A stretch of 64,000 bases of DNA from Actinomycetospora sp. TBRC 11914 (lineage in GTDB: Bacteria > Actinomycetota > Actinomycetes > Mycobacteriales > Pseudonocardiaceae): positions 496,001-560,000 of the forward strand of contig NZ_JABBND010000001.1 in assembly GCF_012933465.1 (NCBI RefSeq), written 5' to 3'. A program made the position numbers and the translations under genes. Below the pieces are notes generated by a model. The model had not been told where the DNA came from and ran no database searches. It saw nothing but the letters and a program-made list of their open reading frames with translations. Below are positions 31,451 through 40,636 of the stretch, piece by piece (position 1 is the stretch's first letter; every line of letters begins with the position of its first letter).

Positions 31451-34309
31451 TCACCCGGACGCGGCCGCGGCCGGGGCGCCCGCCGCCTCGTACTCGTCGC
31501 GCCCCGCTCCGGCCGAACCCGCCGTCCCGGTGCCCGTCCCGCTGCTCCCCGCCGCAGACTCGGACGGCACCGAGGACGTCGTCGGGGAGGCCGCGACGCC
31601 TGTGTCGCGGTCGGCGGAGGCGCCCGCGCCCGTCGTCGTGCCCGCACCGGAGCCGTCGTTTGCACCCGCGAGGTCGGACACCGACTCCAGGGTCTTGCCG
31701 ACCTTGAGGTCGTTGACGAAGAGCGTGCTGTCCTGCGTGATCGCCTCGTCGCGGTAGATGCCGGTCTTGAGGTAGGCGCTCCCCTGCACGTTCGACTCCG
31801 GGGTCCTGAAGCCGGAGAGGGTCTGCTGGCCGTTGCACCAGGCGTCGACCGCCCCGCCGAACGTGATCCCGAGCCGGAACGAGAACGCCTGGCCGTCGGT
31901 GACCGGGCAGAAGTCCTTCTCGTTCCGCCCGTTGTTGGCCAGCCGCAGCTGCCCCTTCCCGACCTCCACCGCCAGCGGCGGGCTCCCGGTCCCCGGCTGC
32001 TTGAACTGCATGATCACCTGCCAGGTGTCGGTGGTCGTCGGGAACCCCTTGGCGAAGAAGCCCGAGTAGCCGACGAAGGCCTTCTGGCCCTCCTGGAACT
32101 CCGGGACGTCCGGCTCGGCCTCGGTGCGCTTCCCACCGCCCGGCATCTCGAACTTCACCGCCTGGCGGCCCGGCACGTTCGGCGAGGCCGCGCTGCTGGG
32201 ATCGGTGGCGTTCTGGTTGTTCCACGGGGTCGACTTGAACCCGGTGAGGCCCTTGCCCAGCGACCACGCCGCGTCGGTCTTCGTCCTCGTGGAGGCGTCG
32301 TCCTCGCTCGAGGGGGTGGTCGTGGTGGTCCCGCCCGTCTTGTCCTTGTCCTTGTCCTTCTTCTCGCCCGTCTTCTTCTGGCTCGTGCCGTTGCCGGGTG
32401 TGGTGCTCTTGGTGGCGGACCCGGACGGTGCGCGCGTCGAGGCCGGGGCGGAGGACTCGGCACCCGTCGTCCCTGTCGCGGAGGACCCGGCGCCCGACCC
32501 GGCGTCGGTGCCGTACCCGTCATCAGCCGACGAGGTCCCGGCCGTCGAACCGGTGCTCGACGTGCCCGTCGAACCCTGCCCGGAGGACCCGGTCGTCGAG
32601 GAGTCGCTGCCCTCGTCCGCGGTGGTCGTGGACGACGCCGAGCCCGAACGACGGGTCGACACCCCGGCTCCGGCACCTGCGTCGCCGCCGGTCGACGACT
32701 CGGAGGTGGCGGGCGGTGCGGTGGTCGTCGTGACCCCGGTGCCGCCCGTCCCGGCTGCTCCACCCTGGTCGTAGGACCCTCCGGTCGCTGCCCCGCCTGT
32801 CCTCGGAGCGGTACCGGCGCCCGCCGACCCCGTGCCCGGCGACCCCGTGCCCGGCGACCCCGTGCCCGTCGACGCCGTGCCCGTCGACCCCGTGGGAGCG
32901 GACTCCGTCGAGTAGTCGCCCGCCGACCCGGTTCCCGCCGACCCGGTTCCCGCCGACCCGGTTCCCGCCGACCCGGTTCCCGCCGACCCCGTGCTCGTCG
33001 ATCCCGTCCCCGCCGATCCCGTCCCCGTCGAGTCCGGCTCCGCCGACGCTGTCCCTGTCGGCTCCGCGCCCGACGTCGTCGTCGCTTCCGGTCCGGACTG
33101 CGGGGCGGTGCCCGCGCCGGTCGCTGCGGGTCCGGCCGTCGTCGGGATCGCGGCGACGACCTTGCCGAGCGAGGTCGCGGCCCACTGGGGCGCCGTCGTG
33201 CCCGACGCGACCGGGAGCTGCTGGTAGGAGGCGTGCACGGGCGACGCGACGGCCTGCTCGAGCGGCGGCGAGGCGGCGTTCGCGGGGCTGTCGCACACCG
33301 GGTCGCCCGGGGCGCAGATCTCGATGGTGCGGGCGTCGAGCGAGCCGAACCCGACCGCCCGCGGCGGCAGCGCCCCCTGTCCCGCCGTGCCGTCGGGGAC
33401 CGCGCGGGTGCGCGGGCTGCGGGCCGGGTCCCCGAAGAGGCCGACCGCCTGCACGAGCGTGGCGGGGATGCGGGGCTCCAGGCCGGTGCCGACCCGGGAG
33501 GCGAGGTCACCCGCCACCTGCGCGCCCTGCGAGTACCCGAAGAGCATGAGCGAGCCCGTGGGGCAGCCGTCGACGTGGTCGCCCACCGCCGTGGCCAGCG
33601 ACGACACCGCGTCGGACTCGGCCGACGCGAACGACCCGCCCGTCGGGGGTGCCGGGACGGTGACCACCGAGACCTTCTCGCCGAACTGCTTCGCCAGGGG
33701 ATCGGTGACACCGCGGAGCACGTCCGAGGACCCGCCCTGGCCGTCGACGGCGTAGATGGTCACCGGCCGGCACGAGTCGGGCAGCGCCTGCGACGTGGAC
33801 AGCGTGGCCACCCCGGTCCCGACCGCCCCGACGACGACCGCGACCGCGACCAGCCCGGCGATCACCAGGGAGGAGACGGGGCGGCGGGGTCGGGTCGACG
33901 ACGGGGGCGAGACCCACGCGGAGCCCGCCGGGGCGGTGGCGACGGTGGGGACGGGCCGCGGCGGCGGGACGACGTGGACGGTCGTGCGGTCCACCGTCGT
34001 GACGGGTTCCTCCGGGACGACCCGCGGGAGGGGCTGGGTGGCCGGCGCCTCGAGGAGGGTGACCGTGCCGTGGGGGCTCACCGCCACGAGCGTTACCGCG
34101 GCGCCGTCGACGACCTCGACCCGCAGGTCACGCCCCGAGCGCGCGGCGTGCCGGCGGGCGGCGGCCAGGCCGACCTCCGTCGCCGAGGTGTGCGGCGGGA
34201 CCGGGAGCGTGCGCCCGTCGGCGAGGACACCGGGCCCCTCCGGGCCGTGCGTCAGCTGCAAGCGCACGTCCGGCGCCGTGCCCGCGCCGTCTGGCTGCTC
34301 CGCGCCCAC
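31451..34309 (-). CDS. membrane-anchored cutinase-polysaccharide lyase fusion
   Basis: Protein of 952 residues. Residues 1-140 are cytoplasmic (a small beta-rich domain, then a Pro-rich linker). A membrane anchor lies at about 146-171 (SSLVIAGLVAVAVVVGAVG). A cutinase-family domain follows (about 180-385) with Ser260 in FGYSQGAQ, Asp in ICAPGDPVCD, His359 and paired Cys (180/249, 332/339). About 390-675 is Gly/Thr/Ser/Ala low complexity including (GTGSA)n. Residues about 675-877 match the heparin-lyase-I-like polysaccharide lyase fold (WNNQNATDP, KRTEAEPDVPEF, KGQLRLANNG). A short acidic tail ends it. Bifunctional esterase/lyase action on polymers is inferred. The GTG start has GAGGG upstream. 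Confidence 0.82.
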   Translation of the reverse strand: MGAEQPDGAGTAPDVRLQLTHGPEGPGVLADGRTLPVPPHTSATEVGLAAARRHAARSGRDLRVEVVDGAAVTLVAVSPHGTVTLLEAPATQPLPRVVPEEPVTTVDRTTVHVVPPPRPVPTVATAPAGSAWVSPPSSTRPRRPVSSLVIAGLVAVAVVVGAVGTGVATLSTSQALPDSCRPVTIYAVDGQGGSSDVLRGVTDPLAKQFGEKVSVVTVPAPPTGGSFASAESDAVSSLATAVGDHVDGCPTGSLMLFGYSQGAQVAGDLASRVGTGLEPRIPATLVQAVGLFGDPARSPRTRAVPDGTAGQGALPPRAVGFGSLDARTIEICAPGDPVCDSPANAASPPLEQAVASPVHASYQQLPVASGTTAPQWAATSLGKVVAAIPTTAGPAATGAGTAPQSGPEATTTSGAEPTGTASAEPDSTGTGSAGTGSTSTGSAGTGSAGTGSAGTGSAGTGSAGDYSTESAPTGSTGTASTGTGSPGTGSPGTGSAGAGTAPRTGGAATGGSYDQGGAAGTGGTGVTTTTAPPATSESSTGGDAGAGAGVSTRRSGSASSTTTADEGSDSSTTGSSGQGSTGTSSTGSTAGTSSADDGYGTDAGSGAGSSATGTTGAESSAPASTRAPSGSATKSTTPGNGTSQKKTGEKKDKDKDKTGGTTTTTPSSEDDASTRTKTDAAWSLGKGLTGFKSTPWNNQNATDPSSAASPNVPGRQAVKFEMPGGGKRTEAEPDVPEFQEGQKAFVGYSGFFAKGFPTTTDTWQVIMQFKQPGTGSPPLAVEVGKGQLRLANNGRNEKDFCPVTDGQAFSFRLGITFGGAVDAWCNGQQTLSGFRTPESNVQGSAYLKTGIYRDEAITQDSTLFVNDLKVGKTLESVSDLAGANDGSGAGTTTGAGASADRDTGVAASPTTSSVPSESAAGSSGTGTGTAGSAGAGRDEYEAAGAPAAAASG

Positions 34310-34502
34310 CTCGGTCCCTCCACCGCCGACTCGTCCCCGAACCGCCGACCAGGGTCGACGGTGCGCGGAGCGCGTGGGTGCGGTTTGGAGAAACCCGTGG
34401 GACCGATTTCGGCGATCGGCGACGGGGCTTTACTGCCACTGGATCTGCCAGCGATGCGACTGAGCACGCCGATAGGGACGCTTCGCTGGCATCCCGACAG
34501 GC

Positions 34503-36644
34503 TCACCCCACCCCGAGCGACTCCTTGAGGAACGCCACCTGCAGGCGCAGCAGGTTCTCCGCCACCACTTCCTGCGGCGTCATGTGCGTGACCCCGGAGA
34601 GCGGCAGCACCTCGTGGGGGCGCCCGGCCGCGAGCAGCGCCGAGGAGAGGCGCAGGGTGTGCGCGGCGACGACGTTGTCGTCGGCGAGCCCGTGCACGAG
34701 CATCAGCGGCCGGTGCGGGGCCGCCGTGGTCGCCGGGCGCTCGGCGTCGGCGACGATCGACGAGCGCGCGTACGCGTCCGGCCACGACGACGGCGTCCCG
34801 AGGTAGCGCTCGGTGTAGTGGGTGTCGTAGAGCGCCCAGTCGGTCACCGGGGCGCCCGCCACGGCCGCGTGCACCGCGTCCGGTCGGCGCAGCACCGCGA
34901 GCGCCGCCAGGTAGCCCCCGAACGACCAGCCCCGGATCCCGACGCGCGACAGGTCGAGGTCCTCCACCTCGGCCGCGGCGGCCGCCAGCGCCGCCAGCTG
35001 GTCCTCGAGCACGGGGAGGGCGAGGTCCCCGTGCACCTCCCGCTCGAAGGCCGGCCCCCGGCCCGGCGTCCCGCGCCCGTCGGCGACGACCACCGCGAAC
35101 CCCTGGTCGGCGAACCACTGGCTCGTCAGGTAGGCGCCCCGCGCGTCGACGACGCGCTGCGCGTGCGGCCCGCCGTAGGGGTCGAGCAGCACCGGCAGGC
35201 GTTCCGAGCCCGGGATGTGGTGGCGGGGCAGCAGCACGGCGGTCGCGAGCCCCCGCTCCCCCGCCGCGAACTGGTGCACCCGCGGCTCGAGGCGCGGTGA
35301 CTCGACGACCGAGCGCAGGCTCGTCGAGGTCCCCGGGCCGGTCACCGTGGTGACGGTGCCGTCGTGGTCGAGGGAGGCCTGCGCGACGACGAGGACCCCG
35401 CCCGCGAGCCGTCCCGACGCCACACCGCGCTCCGCGCTCACCGGGCTCACCCCGGCCTCGCGGGACCAGACGTGCAGCACCGTCGACGTCGGCGCCCCGG
35501 CGAGCGACGCGCCGAAGAGCACGGTGTCGCCGTCCACGTCGGCCACGCCCCGGACCTGCAGCTCGGGACCGGTCACGGCCTCGCCGTCGACGACGAGCCG
35601 GCGGGCGTCGTCGACGTCGGCGCACCAGACGAGGGCCCCGTCCGAGAGGTGGGCGGGGACGCCGGGCACCAGGTCGACCCAGGCGTCGTCGACGTCGGAG
35701 CGGACCTCCGTGGACGCGCCCGACGACGGGTCCACCGCCCGCAGCGTCACCCGTTTCTGGTCCCGCGGCGCCGTCGTCACCAGCAGGCCGTGGGTGTCCC
35801 AGTCGACCGCGGCGAGGTACTCGTCGCCGCCGAGGTCGACGTCGGCGCGCGCCCCGTCGAGGCCCAGCAGGTGCAGCGTCACCGTGGCGTTGGTGGTCCC
35901 GGCGGCGGGGTAGGCGACGGCGGTCGGCTCGCGGTCGGGGTTGGCCGGGTCGGCGATGTACCAGCGGGTCACGGCCGCGTCGTCGACCCGCGCGACGGCG
36001 AGCGCGGCCCCGTCGGGCGCCCACCAGAACCCGCGGTAGCGGTTCATCTCCTCGGCGGCCACGAAGTCGGCCAGGCCCCAGGTGACGTGCTCGGCGTCGG
36101 GCGTCGCGAGCGTCGTCGTCTCCCCGGTGGCGAGGGCGTGCACGTGCAGCGCGCCGCCGCGGACGAAGCCGACGCGGGTTCCCGACGGGTCCGGGCGCGG
36201 GTCGACGACGGGTCCCTCTACCGCCAGCGCCGTCGGCGTCGATCCGGGCGTGAGCCCGACGGTGAACGCCCGCCCGGAGAGCACGAACGCGGCGGTCGCG
36301 ACGTCGCGGTCGGTCGCGTAGTCGACGACGCCGCCGGACTGCTCACGCACCCGCTCCCGCCGGGCCTTCTCCTCGGGGGGCAGGTCGTCCTCGCCCGGCA
36401 CGTCGAGCGCCAGGGGGTCGACGAGCAGGTGCTCCTCGCGGGTGGCGACGTCGAGCACCCACAGGCAGGTCACCGGGTCGTCGCCGCCGCGGCTGCGCAG
36501 GAAGACGACCCGGGCACCGTCGGGCGAGACGACCACACCGCGGGGGGCGCCGAGCGTGAACCGTCGGGTGGCGGCCTGGCGGCGGGGGAACGAGTCCGCC
36601 CCGGGGCTCTCGGGGACGACGGTCTCGGGGTTCGCGACGCTCAC
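34503..36644 (-). CDS. S9 dipeptidyl peptidase IV-type peptidase
   Basis: Protein of 713 residues. An N-terminal DPP-IV beta-propeller is followed by a catalytic alpha/beta-hydrolase domain with Ser in RGWSFGGYLAALA, Asp in GLADDNVVAAHT and His in GVTHMTPQEV. The paired Glu segment ADFVAAEEMNRYRGFWW matches the DPP-IV EE motif that binds the substrate N-terminus, supporting dipeptidyl peptidase activity. No signal peptide, so cytoplasmic. The start is GTG 36644. It is the second S9-type peptidase in the window but belongs to a different subgroup from 16929-18944. Confidence 0.92.
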   Translation of the reverse strand: MSVANPETVVPESPGADSFPRRQAATRRFTLGAPRGVVVSPDGARVVFLRSRGGDDPVTCLWVLDVATREEHLLVDPLALDVPGEDDLPPEEKARRERVREQSGGVVDYATDRDVATAAFVLSGRAFTVGLTPGSTPTALAVEGPVVDPRPDPSGTRVGFVRGGALHVHALATGETTTLATPDAEHVTWGLADFVAAEEMNRYRGFWWAPDGAALAVARVDDAAVTRWYIADPANPDREPTAVAYPAAGTTNATVTLHLLGLDGARADVDLGGDEYLAAVDWDTHGLLVTTAPRDQKRVTLRAVDPSSGASTEVRSDVDDAWVDLVPGVPAHLSDGALVWCADVDDARRLVVDGEAVTGPELQVRGVADVDGDTVLFGASLAGAPTSTVLHVWSREAGVSPVSAERGVASGRLAGGVLVVAQASLDHDGTVTTVTGPGTSTSLRSVVESPRLEPRVHQFAAGERGLATAVLLPRHHIPGSERLPVLLDPYGGPHAQRVVDARGAYLTSQWFADQGFAVVVADGRGTPGRGPAFEREVHGDLALPVLEDQLAALAAAAAEVEDLDLSRVGIRGWSFGGYLAALAVLRRPDAVHAAVAGAPVTDWALYDTHYTERYLGTPSSWPDAYARSSIVADAERPATTAAPHRPLMLVHGLADDNVVAAHTLRLSSALLAAGRPHEVLPLSGVTHMTPQEVVAENLLRLQVAFLKESLGVG

Positions 36645-36673
36645 GGGCCGCCATCCTGCCCGGCAACGGGGGC

Positions 36674-37369
36674 TCAGCGCGCCGCCACGTCCGCGAGCAC
36701 CTCCCCGACGAGCCCGACGAGCACGTCCGGCCCGTCGGCGAGGACGTTGTGGGTGGTGGGCAGGTCGTGCACGGTCCACGTCGGGTCGGCGCGCAGCCGG
36801 TCCGCGACCGGCCCGAAGGGCGAGACCGGGGTCCAGGCCGGGTGGGCGGCCAGCGCGTAGTGCTTGACCGGGACGTCGCGGTGCGCGCCGGTCAGCGGGA
36901 TCCGCTGGACGAGGCTCGCGAGCGGGTGGCCGGTGGCGCGGGCGTCGAACTGGGGCATGGGGTCGACGAGCACGCCGGTGCGGGCGGCGCCGTCGAGGTA
37001 CCAGGCGCGCATCGCGTCGTTCACCGACGCCCAGCAGGAGTCGCCGTCCTCGGGGGCGAACCCGTCGACGGTGGCCATCCCGACGACGCGTCCGGGCAGG
37101 GCATCCGCGACGCCCGCGACCACCATGCCGCCGTAGCTGTGCCCGACGAGGACGAGGTCGCCGTCGAGGTCGCGCAGCCGGGCGACGAGGTCGGCGACGT
37201 GGCTCGCGAGGTTCGTCGTGCCGTCCAGCTCGTCCGCCCGCTCGCACAGGCCCGGGAGGGTGACGGCGAGGGCGCGGTGGCCGCGGGCGGTCAGGGCCTC
37301 GACGACGGGGGCGTACCACCAGGCGCCGTGGCACGCGCCGGGGACGAGGACGACGGTCGGGCTGCTCAT
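36674..37369 (-). CDS. alpha/beta hydrolase (esterase-like)
   Basis: Protein of 231 residues resembling plant methylesterase/hydroxynitrile-lyase-like hydrolases: VLVPGACHGAWWYAPVVEAL (oxyanion region), nucleophile LVGHSYGGMVVAGVAD and a C-terminal catalytic His in PTTHNVLADGP. It acts on small ester or amide substrates not identifiable here. It is divergent from a LysR-type gene across about 65 bp, the classic layout for LysR control of a neighbouring enzyme. Start ATG 37369. Confidence 0.88.
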   Translation of the reverse strand: MSSPTVVLVPGACHGAWWYAPVVEALTARGHRALAVTLPGLCERADELDGTTNLASHVADLVARLRDLDGDLVLVGHSYGGMVVAGVADALPGRVVGMATVDGFAPEDGDSCWASVNDAMRAWYLDGAARTGVLVDPMPQFDARATGHPLASLVQRIPLTGAHRDVPVKHYALAAHPAWTPVSPFGPVADRLRADPTWTVHDLPTTHNVLADGPDVLVGLVGEVLADVAAR

Positions 37370-37437
37370 GGTGTCGAGCGTGGCGGCCCGCTCGGCAGAA
37401 GTCGAAGACCTGCTCGTGCTGCCGGTCAGAAGCAGTG

Positions 37438-38340
37438 ATGATGGTCGACGTGCAGCTCCACCAGCTCGAGTACCTGGTCGCGGTGGTCGACGAGGGTGGG
37501 TTCACCCGCGCTGCGGCCCGGCTCCGGGTCGCCCAGCCCGGCGTGAGCGCGCAGGTGCGCAAGCTGGAGCGGGAGCTCGGGCACACCCTGCTCGACCGGT
37601 CCGGCCACCGGGTGCGTCCGACGCCGGTCGGGATGGAGGTGGTCGCGGCGGCGCGGGCTGCGCTCGACGCGGTGGCCGGCGTGCGACGGGTGGTCGACGA
37701 CCTCGACGGCCTGCTCCGCGGGTCGGTCCGCGCCGGGATGGTGGGGTCGGGGCCGTTCCTGGACGTGCCCGGCGTCGTCGCCGACTTCTCCGCCGCGCAC
37801 CCGCACGTGGTGTGCTCACTGGTCGAGCAGGGGTCGGGGCCGCTGGTCGAGGGACTGCGCGCGGGACGGCTGGACGTGGCGCTGGTCGGCGCGGCCGGCC
37901 CGCTGCCCGAGGACCTCGAGGGCCGGACCGTCAGCGAGCAGCCACTGGTGGTGGCGGTGCCGCCGGATCATCCGTTGGCGTCGTCGCCGGCAGCCGGCCC
38001 CGACGACCTCGCCGGCCGCGACCTCGTCCTCCCGGTCGAGGGCAACGCGCTGCGGGAGGCGGTGGAGCTCGCGTGCGCGTCGGTCTCGCCGGCGCCGCGG
38101 GTGACGGCCAGCGCGAGCGACCCGACGGTGCTCGCCCGGATGGCCGCGCGCGGGCTCGGGCTCGCGGTGCTGCCGTCGTCGGTGTCGGCGCTGCGCACCG
38201 AGGAGCTCACGACGGTGCCGTTCACGGCTCCCGGGGTGCGGTCGCGGCTGGTCCTGGCGTGGCCGCCTGGGGAGGCGAGCCCGGCCGCGGCCGCGTTGCG
38301 GGCGGCGCTGCTCGACGCCGTGGTCGCGCCGGCCCGGTGA
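37438..38340 (+). CDS. LysR-family regulator
   Basis: Protein of 300 residues. A winged HTH at 5-65 (LHQLEYLVAVVDEGGFTRAA, then AQPGVSAQVRKLERELGHTL) is followed by a type 2 periplasmic-binding-like effector domain. It is divergent from the alpha/beta hydrolase gene at 36674-37369 and probably regulates it and itself from the 68-bp gap. Start choice is uncertain among GTG 37435, ATG 37438, ATG 37441 and GTG 37450; none has a strong ribosome binding site. Confidence 0.92.
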   Translation: MMVDVQLHQLEYLVAVVDEGGFTRAAARLRVAQPGVSAQVRKLERELGHTLLDRSGHRVRPTPVGMEVVAAARAALDAVAGVRRVVDDLDGLLRGSVRAGMVGSGPFLDVPGVVADFSAAHPHVVCSLVEQGSGPLVEGLRAGRLDVALVGAAGPLPEDLEGRTVSEQPLVVAVPPDHPLASSPAAGPDDLAGRDLVLPVEGNALREAVELACASVSPAPRVTASASDPTVLARMAARGLGLAVLPSSVSALRTEELTTVPFTAPGVRSRLVLAWPPGEASPAAAALRAALLDAVVAPAR

Positions 38341-38363
38341 GCTGCGCGGACAGATCGCACGGC

Positions 38364-38411
38364 CCCAGACAGTCGCCCCCGTGCTCTGCCCCCGCGCACC
38401 GACTGTCTGGG
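38364..38411. terminator. 11-bp palindrome after LysR gene
   Basis: CCCAGACAGTC (38364-38374) and GACTGTCTGGG (38401-38411) are perfectly complementary with a 26-nt loop, 23 bp past the LysR stop. Likely terminator. The rest of the 38341-38663 gap contains no supported gene. Confidence 0.6.
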
Positions 38412-38663
38412 ACCGCGCTCACGACCCCGGTACCGACACGGACGGGGTGCGAGCGAGGTCCAATCTGACACGAGCCCGGACGGGAGGTGCAGGGACGGAG
38501 GGTGGTGATCAGTGCCCGGACGACCCTTGACGCAGGGGTGGATCGTCCGAGGGGCCGGAGGCCCGGCTCGGATCTCCACACCGGGGCCCGTCGTCGTGAC
38601 CTCGGCAACGTCGGGCCCGGCGTCACACGGGGACCACGCGCCCGTGCGGCACAGTGCTCGGCC

Positions 38664-39020
38664 GTGAGCTCCCCGTCCGTGACCACCCGCTCCCGGATCG
38701 ACCCCGTCCTCCTGGCCCGGGCGTTCCGCACCGTCGCGATCGCCGAGGCCTGCTCGTGGACGGGCCTGCTGATCGGGATGGTGTTCAAGTACCTCGTGGT
38801 CCACGACGACATCGGCGTGCGGATCTTCGGGATGATCCACGGCATCCTGTTCATCGCCTACGTGGTGATCACGCTCCTCACCGCACGGACCTTCCGCTGG
38901 CGTGCCGGGACGACGGTGCTCGGGCTGCTCGCGAGCATCCCGCCCCTCACCACGCTGTGGTTCGAGCACTCGGCCCACCGCCGCGGCCTGATCGACGGGG
39001 AGCGCGCCCGGCAGGGATAG
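38664..39020 (+). CDS. DUF3817 membrane protein
   Basis: Protein of 118 residues with three hydrophobic segments (AEACSWTGLLIGMVFKYLVV, then IHGILFIAYVVITLLTA, then VLGLLASIPPLTTLWFE) and the family's conserved FRxVAIAEACSW and HGxLFxxY features. Function of DUF3817 is unknown; some members are fused to other membrane domains. The GTG start at 38664 is preceded by a weak ribosome binding site. It lies 14 bp before trpS and may be co-transcribed with it. Confidence 0.85.
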   Translation: MSSPSVTTRSRIDPVLLARAFRTVAIAEACSWTGLLIGMVFKYLVVHDDIGVRIFGMIHGILFIAYVVITLLTARTFRWRAGTTVLGLLASIPPLTTLWFEHSAHRRGLIDGERARQG

Positions 39021-39034
39021 GCTCGAGGATCGTG

Positions 39035-40066
39035 GTGAGCACGGAGAACGCCCCGGTCACGCGCACGAAGACGTCCCTGACCGGCGTCAAGCCGACCGGG
39101 GAGCCCCACCTGGGGAACCTGATCGGCGCCATCGAGCCCGCGATCGCATTGGCGGGCGACCACGAGTCGCTCTACTTCATCGCCGACTACCACGCGCTGA
39201 CGACCGCGCGGGACCCCGAGCTGCTCCACCACTGGACGCGGTCGGTGGCCGCGACCTGGCTCGCCGCGGGCCTCGACCCGGAGCGGACGGTCTTCTACAA
39301 GCAGTCCGACGTCCCCGAGACGTTCGAGCTGACGTGGATCCTGTCCTGCATCACCGGCAAGGGGCTGATGAACCGCGCCCACGCCTACAAGGCCGCACGG
39401 GACGCCAACGTCGCCGCCGGCGAGGACCCGGACGCCGGGATCAACATGGGGACCTACAACTACCCGATCCTCATGGCCGTCGACATCCTGATCATGGAGG
39501 CCGACCTCGTCCCGGTCGGGCGTGACCAGGCCCAGCACGTCGAGATCGCCGCCGACATCGCCGGGAGCTTCAACCACCTCTACGGCTCGGGCTACCGGTT
39601 CCGGATCCCGGAGGCCGTGATCCCGGCGGAGACGACGGGGCACACCCTGCCCGGGCTCGACGGCCGCAAGATGTCGAAGTCGTACGACAACTACATCCCG
39701 CTGTTCCTGCCCGCGCCGAAGCTGCGCAAGCTGGTGCGGCGCATCCCGACGGACTCGACGCCGGTCGAGGCCCCCAAGGACCCCGACACGTCGGCGGTGT
39801 TCCAGATCCTCGCGCAGTTCGCGCCCGACGACGTCGTCGCGGACACCCGCCGTCGGCTCGAGGCGGGCGGGGTCGGCTGGGGCGACCTCAAGAACCAGCT
39901 CGCCGACGTCCTCGAGGACCGGCTCGGGCCGATGCGCGAGCGCTACGAGGCGCTCATGGAGCCGGGCAGCGAGCTCGACGACGTCCTCGCCCGGGGCGGG
40001 GAGATCGCGCGGGAGCGGGCCCGGCGGGTGCTGGGCTCGGTGCGCTCGGCGATCGGGATCGACTAG
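39035..40066 (+). CDS. trpS: tryptophanyl-tRNA synthetase
   Basis: Protein of 343 residues, class Ic aminoacyl-tRNA synthetase charging tRNA-Trp. The HIGH-like motif is in PTGEPHLGNLIGAIE and the KMSKS loop is in GRKMSKSYDN. VPVGRDQAQHVEIAADIA is the usual Trp/Tyr enzyme segment. The N-terminus (TSLTGVKPTGEPHLGN) and the ITGKGLMNRAHAYKAARD block differ from the common bacterial form (LSGIQPTGxxHLGNYLGA), so this is a divergent TrpRS subtype; whether the genome has another trpS cannot be seen. Start GTG 39035 chosen over GTG 39032 because GAGGA spacing is better. Confidence 0.93.
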   Translation: MSTENAPVTRTKTSLTGVKPTGEPHLGNLIGAIEPAIALAGDHESLYFIADYHALTTARDPELLHHWTRSVAATWLAAGLDPERTVFYKQSDVPETFELTWILSCITGKGLMNRAHAYKAARDANVAAGEDPDAGINMGTYNYPILMAVDILIMEADLVPVGRDQAQHVEIAADIAGSFNHLYGSGYRFRIPEAVIPAETTGHTLPGLDGRKMSKSYDNYIPLFLPAPKLRKLVRRIPTDSTPVEAPKDPDTSAVFQILAQFAPDDVVADTRRRLEAGGVGWGDLKNQLADVLEDRLGPMRERYEALMEPGSELDDVLARGGEIARERARRVLGSVRSAIGID

Positions 40067-40081
40067 GTGGGCGAAGCCCTC

Positions 40082-40121
40082 GTGAGCAGTAACTGTCGCT
40101 ATACCGACAGTTAGTGCTCAC
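40082..40121 (+). terminator. 17-bp palindrome after trpS (dispersed element)
   Basis: Arms 40082-40098 and 40105-40121 pair with one mismatch and a 6-nt loop, between convergent trpS and the small membrane protein gene. The sequence CGCTATACCGAC, TAGTGCTCACA and CCGGAGGC closely matches the palindrome at 2984-3049, so the two are copies of one dispersed element that differ in matched stem positions. Confidence 0.72.
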
Positions 40122-40136
40122 AGGGCCGGAGGCCAC

Positions 40137-40409
40137 CTACCGGAGCACCTGGTGGAACCCGGAGTCGACGTCGCGCGGGCGCTGCGCCGGGACGTCGTCG
40201 ACGAGGAACTCGGGGGTGTCCGGCACGTGCGGCACCTCGGCCAGCCACATCGCGAGGGCGCCGTCGGCCACGGCGCCGCGGCCCTGGTGGCTGAGGTCCC
40301 CGTCGACCGCCGAGCCCTTGCGGAGCAGCGCCCCGAGCCCGAGGGCCGCGACCACCGAGACGGCGCACCACGCCCCGACGAGTACGGCGACCCATCCCAG
40401 GACCGTCAT
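40137..40409 (-). CDS. small membrane protein, unknown
   Basis: Protein of 90 residues. One N-terminal membrane helix (VLGWVAVLVGAWCAVSVVAALGLGALL) is followed by a short soluble tail ending in DVPAQRPRDVDSGFHQVLR. I do not recognise the family. The start is ATG 40409 with an excellent GGAGGTG 6 nt upstream. It sits between convergent trpS and the HIT gene, 227 bp from the latter. Confidence 0.72.
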   Translation of the reverse strand: MTVLGWVAVLVGAWCAVSVVAALGLGALLRKGSAVDGDLSHQGRGAVADGALAMWLAEVPHVPDTPEFLVDDVPAQRPRDVDSGFHQVLR

Positions 40410-40636
40410 GCCCACCTCCGTGATCGGCGTCGAACCGGTCGCGCTCGGTGACCGCTCGGTGACCCTCGCCGCCCGTCCGCGCGTCGTGACTATCGCAGTA
40501 CGAGCGGTGAGGTTGGGCCGGATCCACCTGATCGGACGTACAACCTGAGACCGCTGAGCGCGTCCCACCGGCCGCTCACCTCCGGACAGACCCTCAGGAA
40601 CCACCAACCGCACCACGTGATCATGGTGCGCACGGC

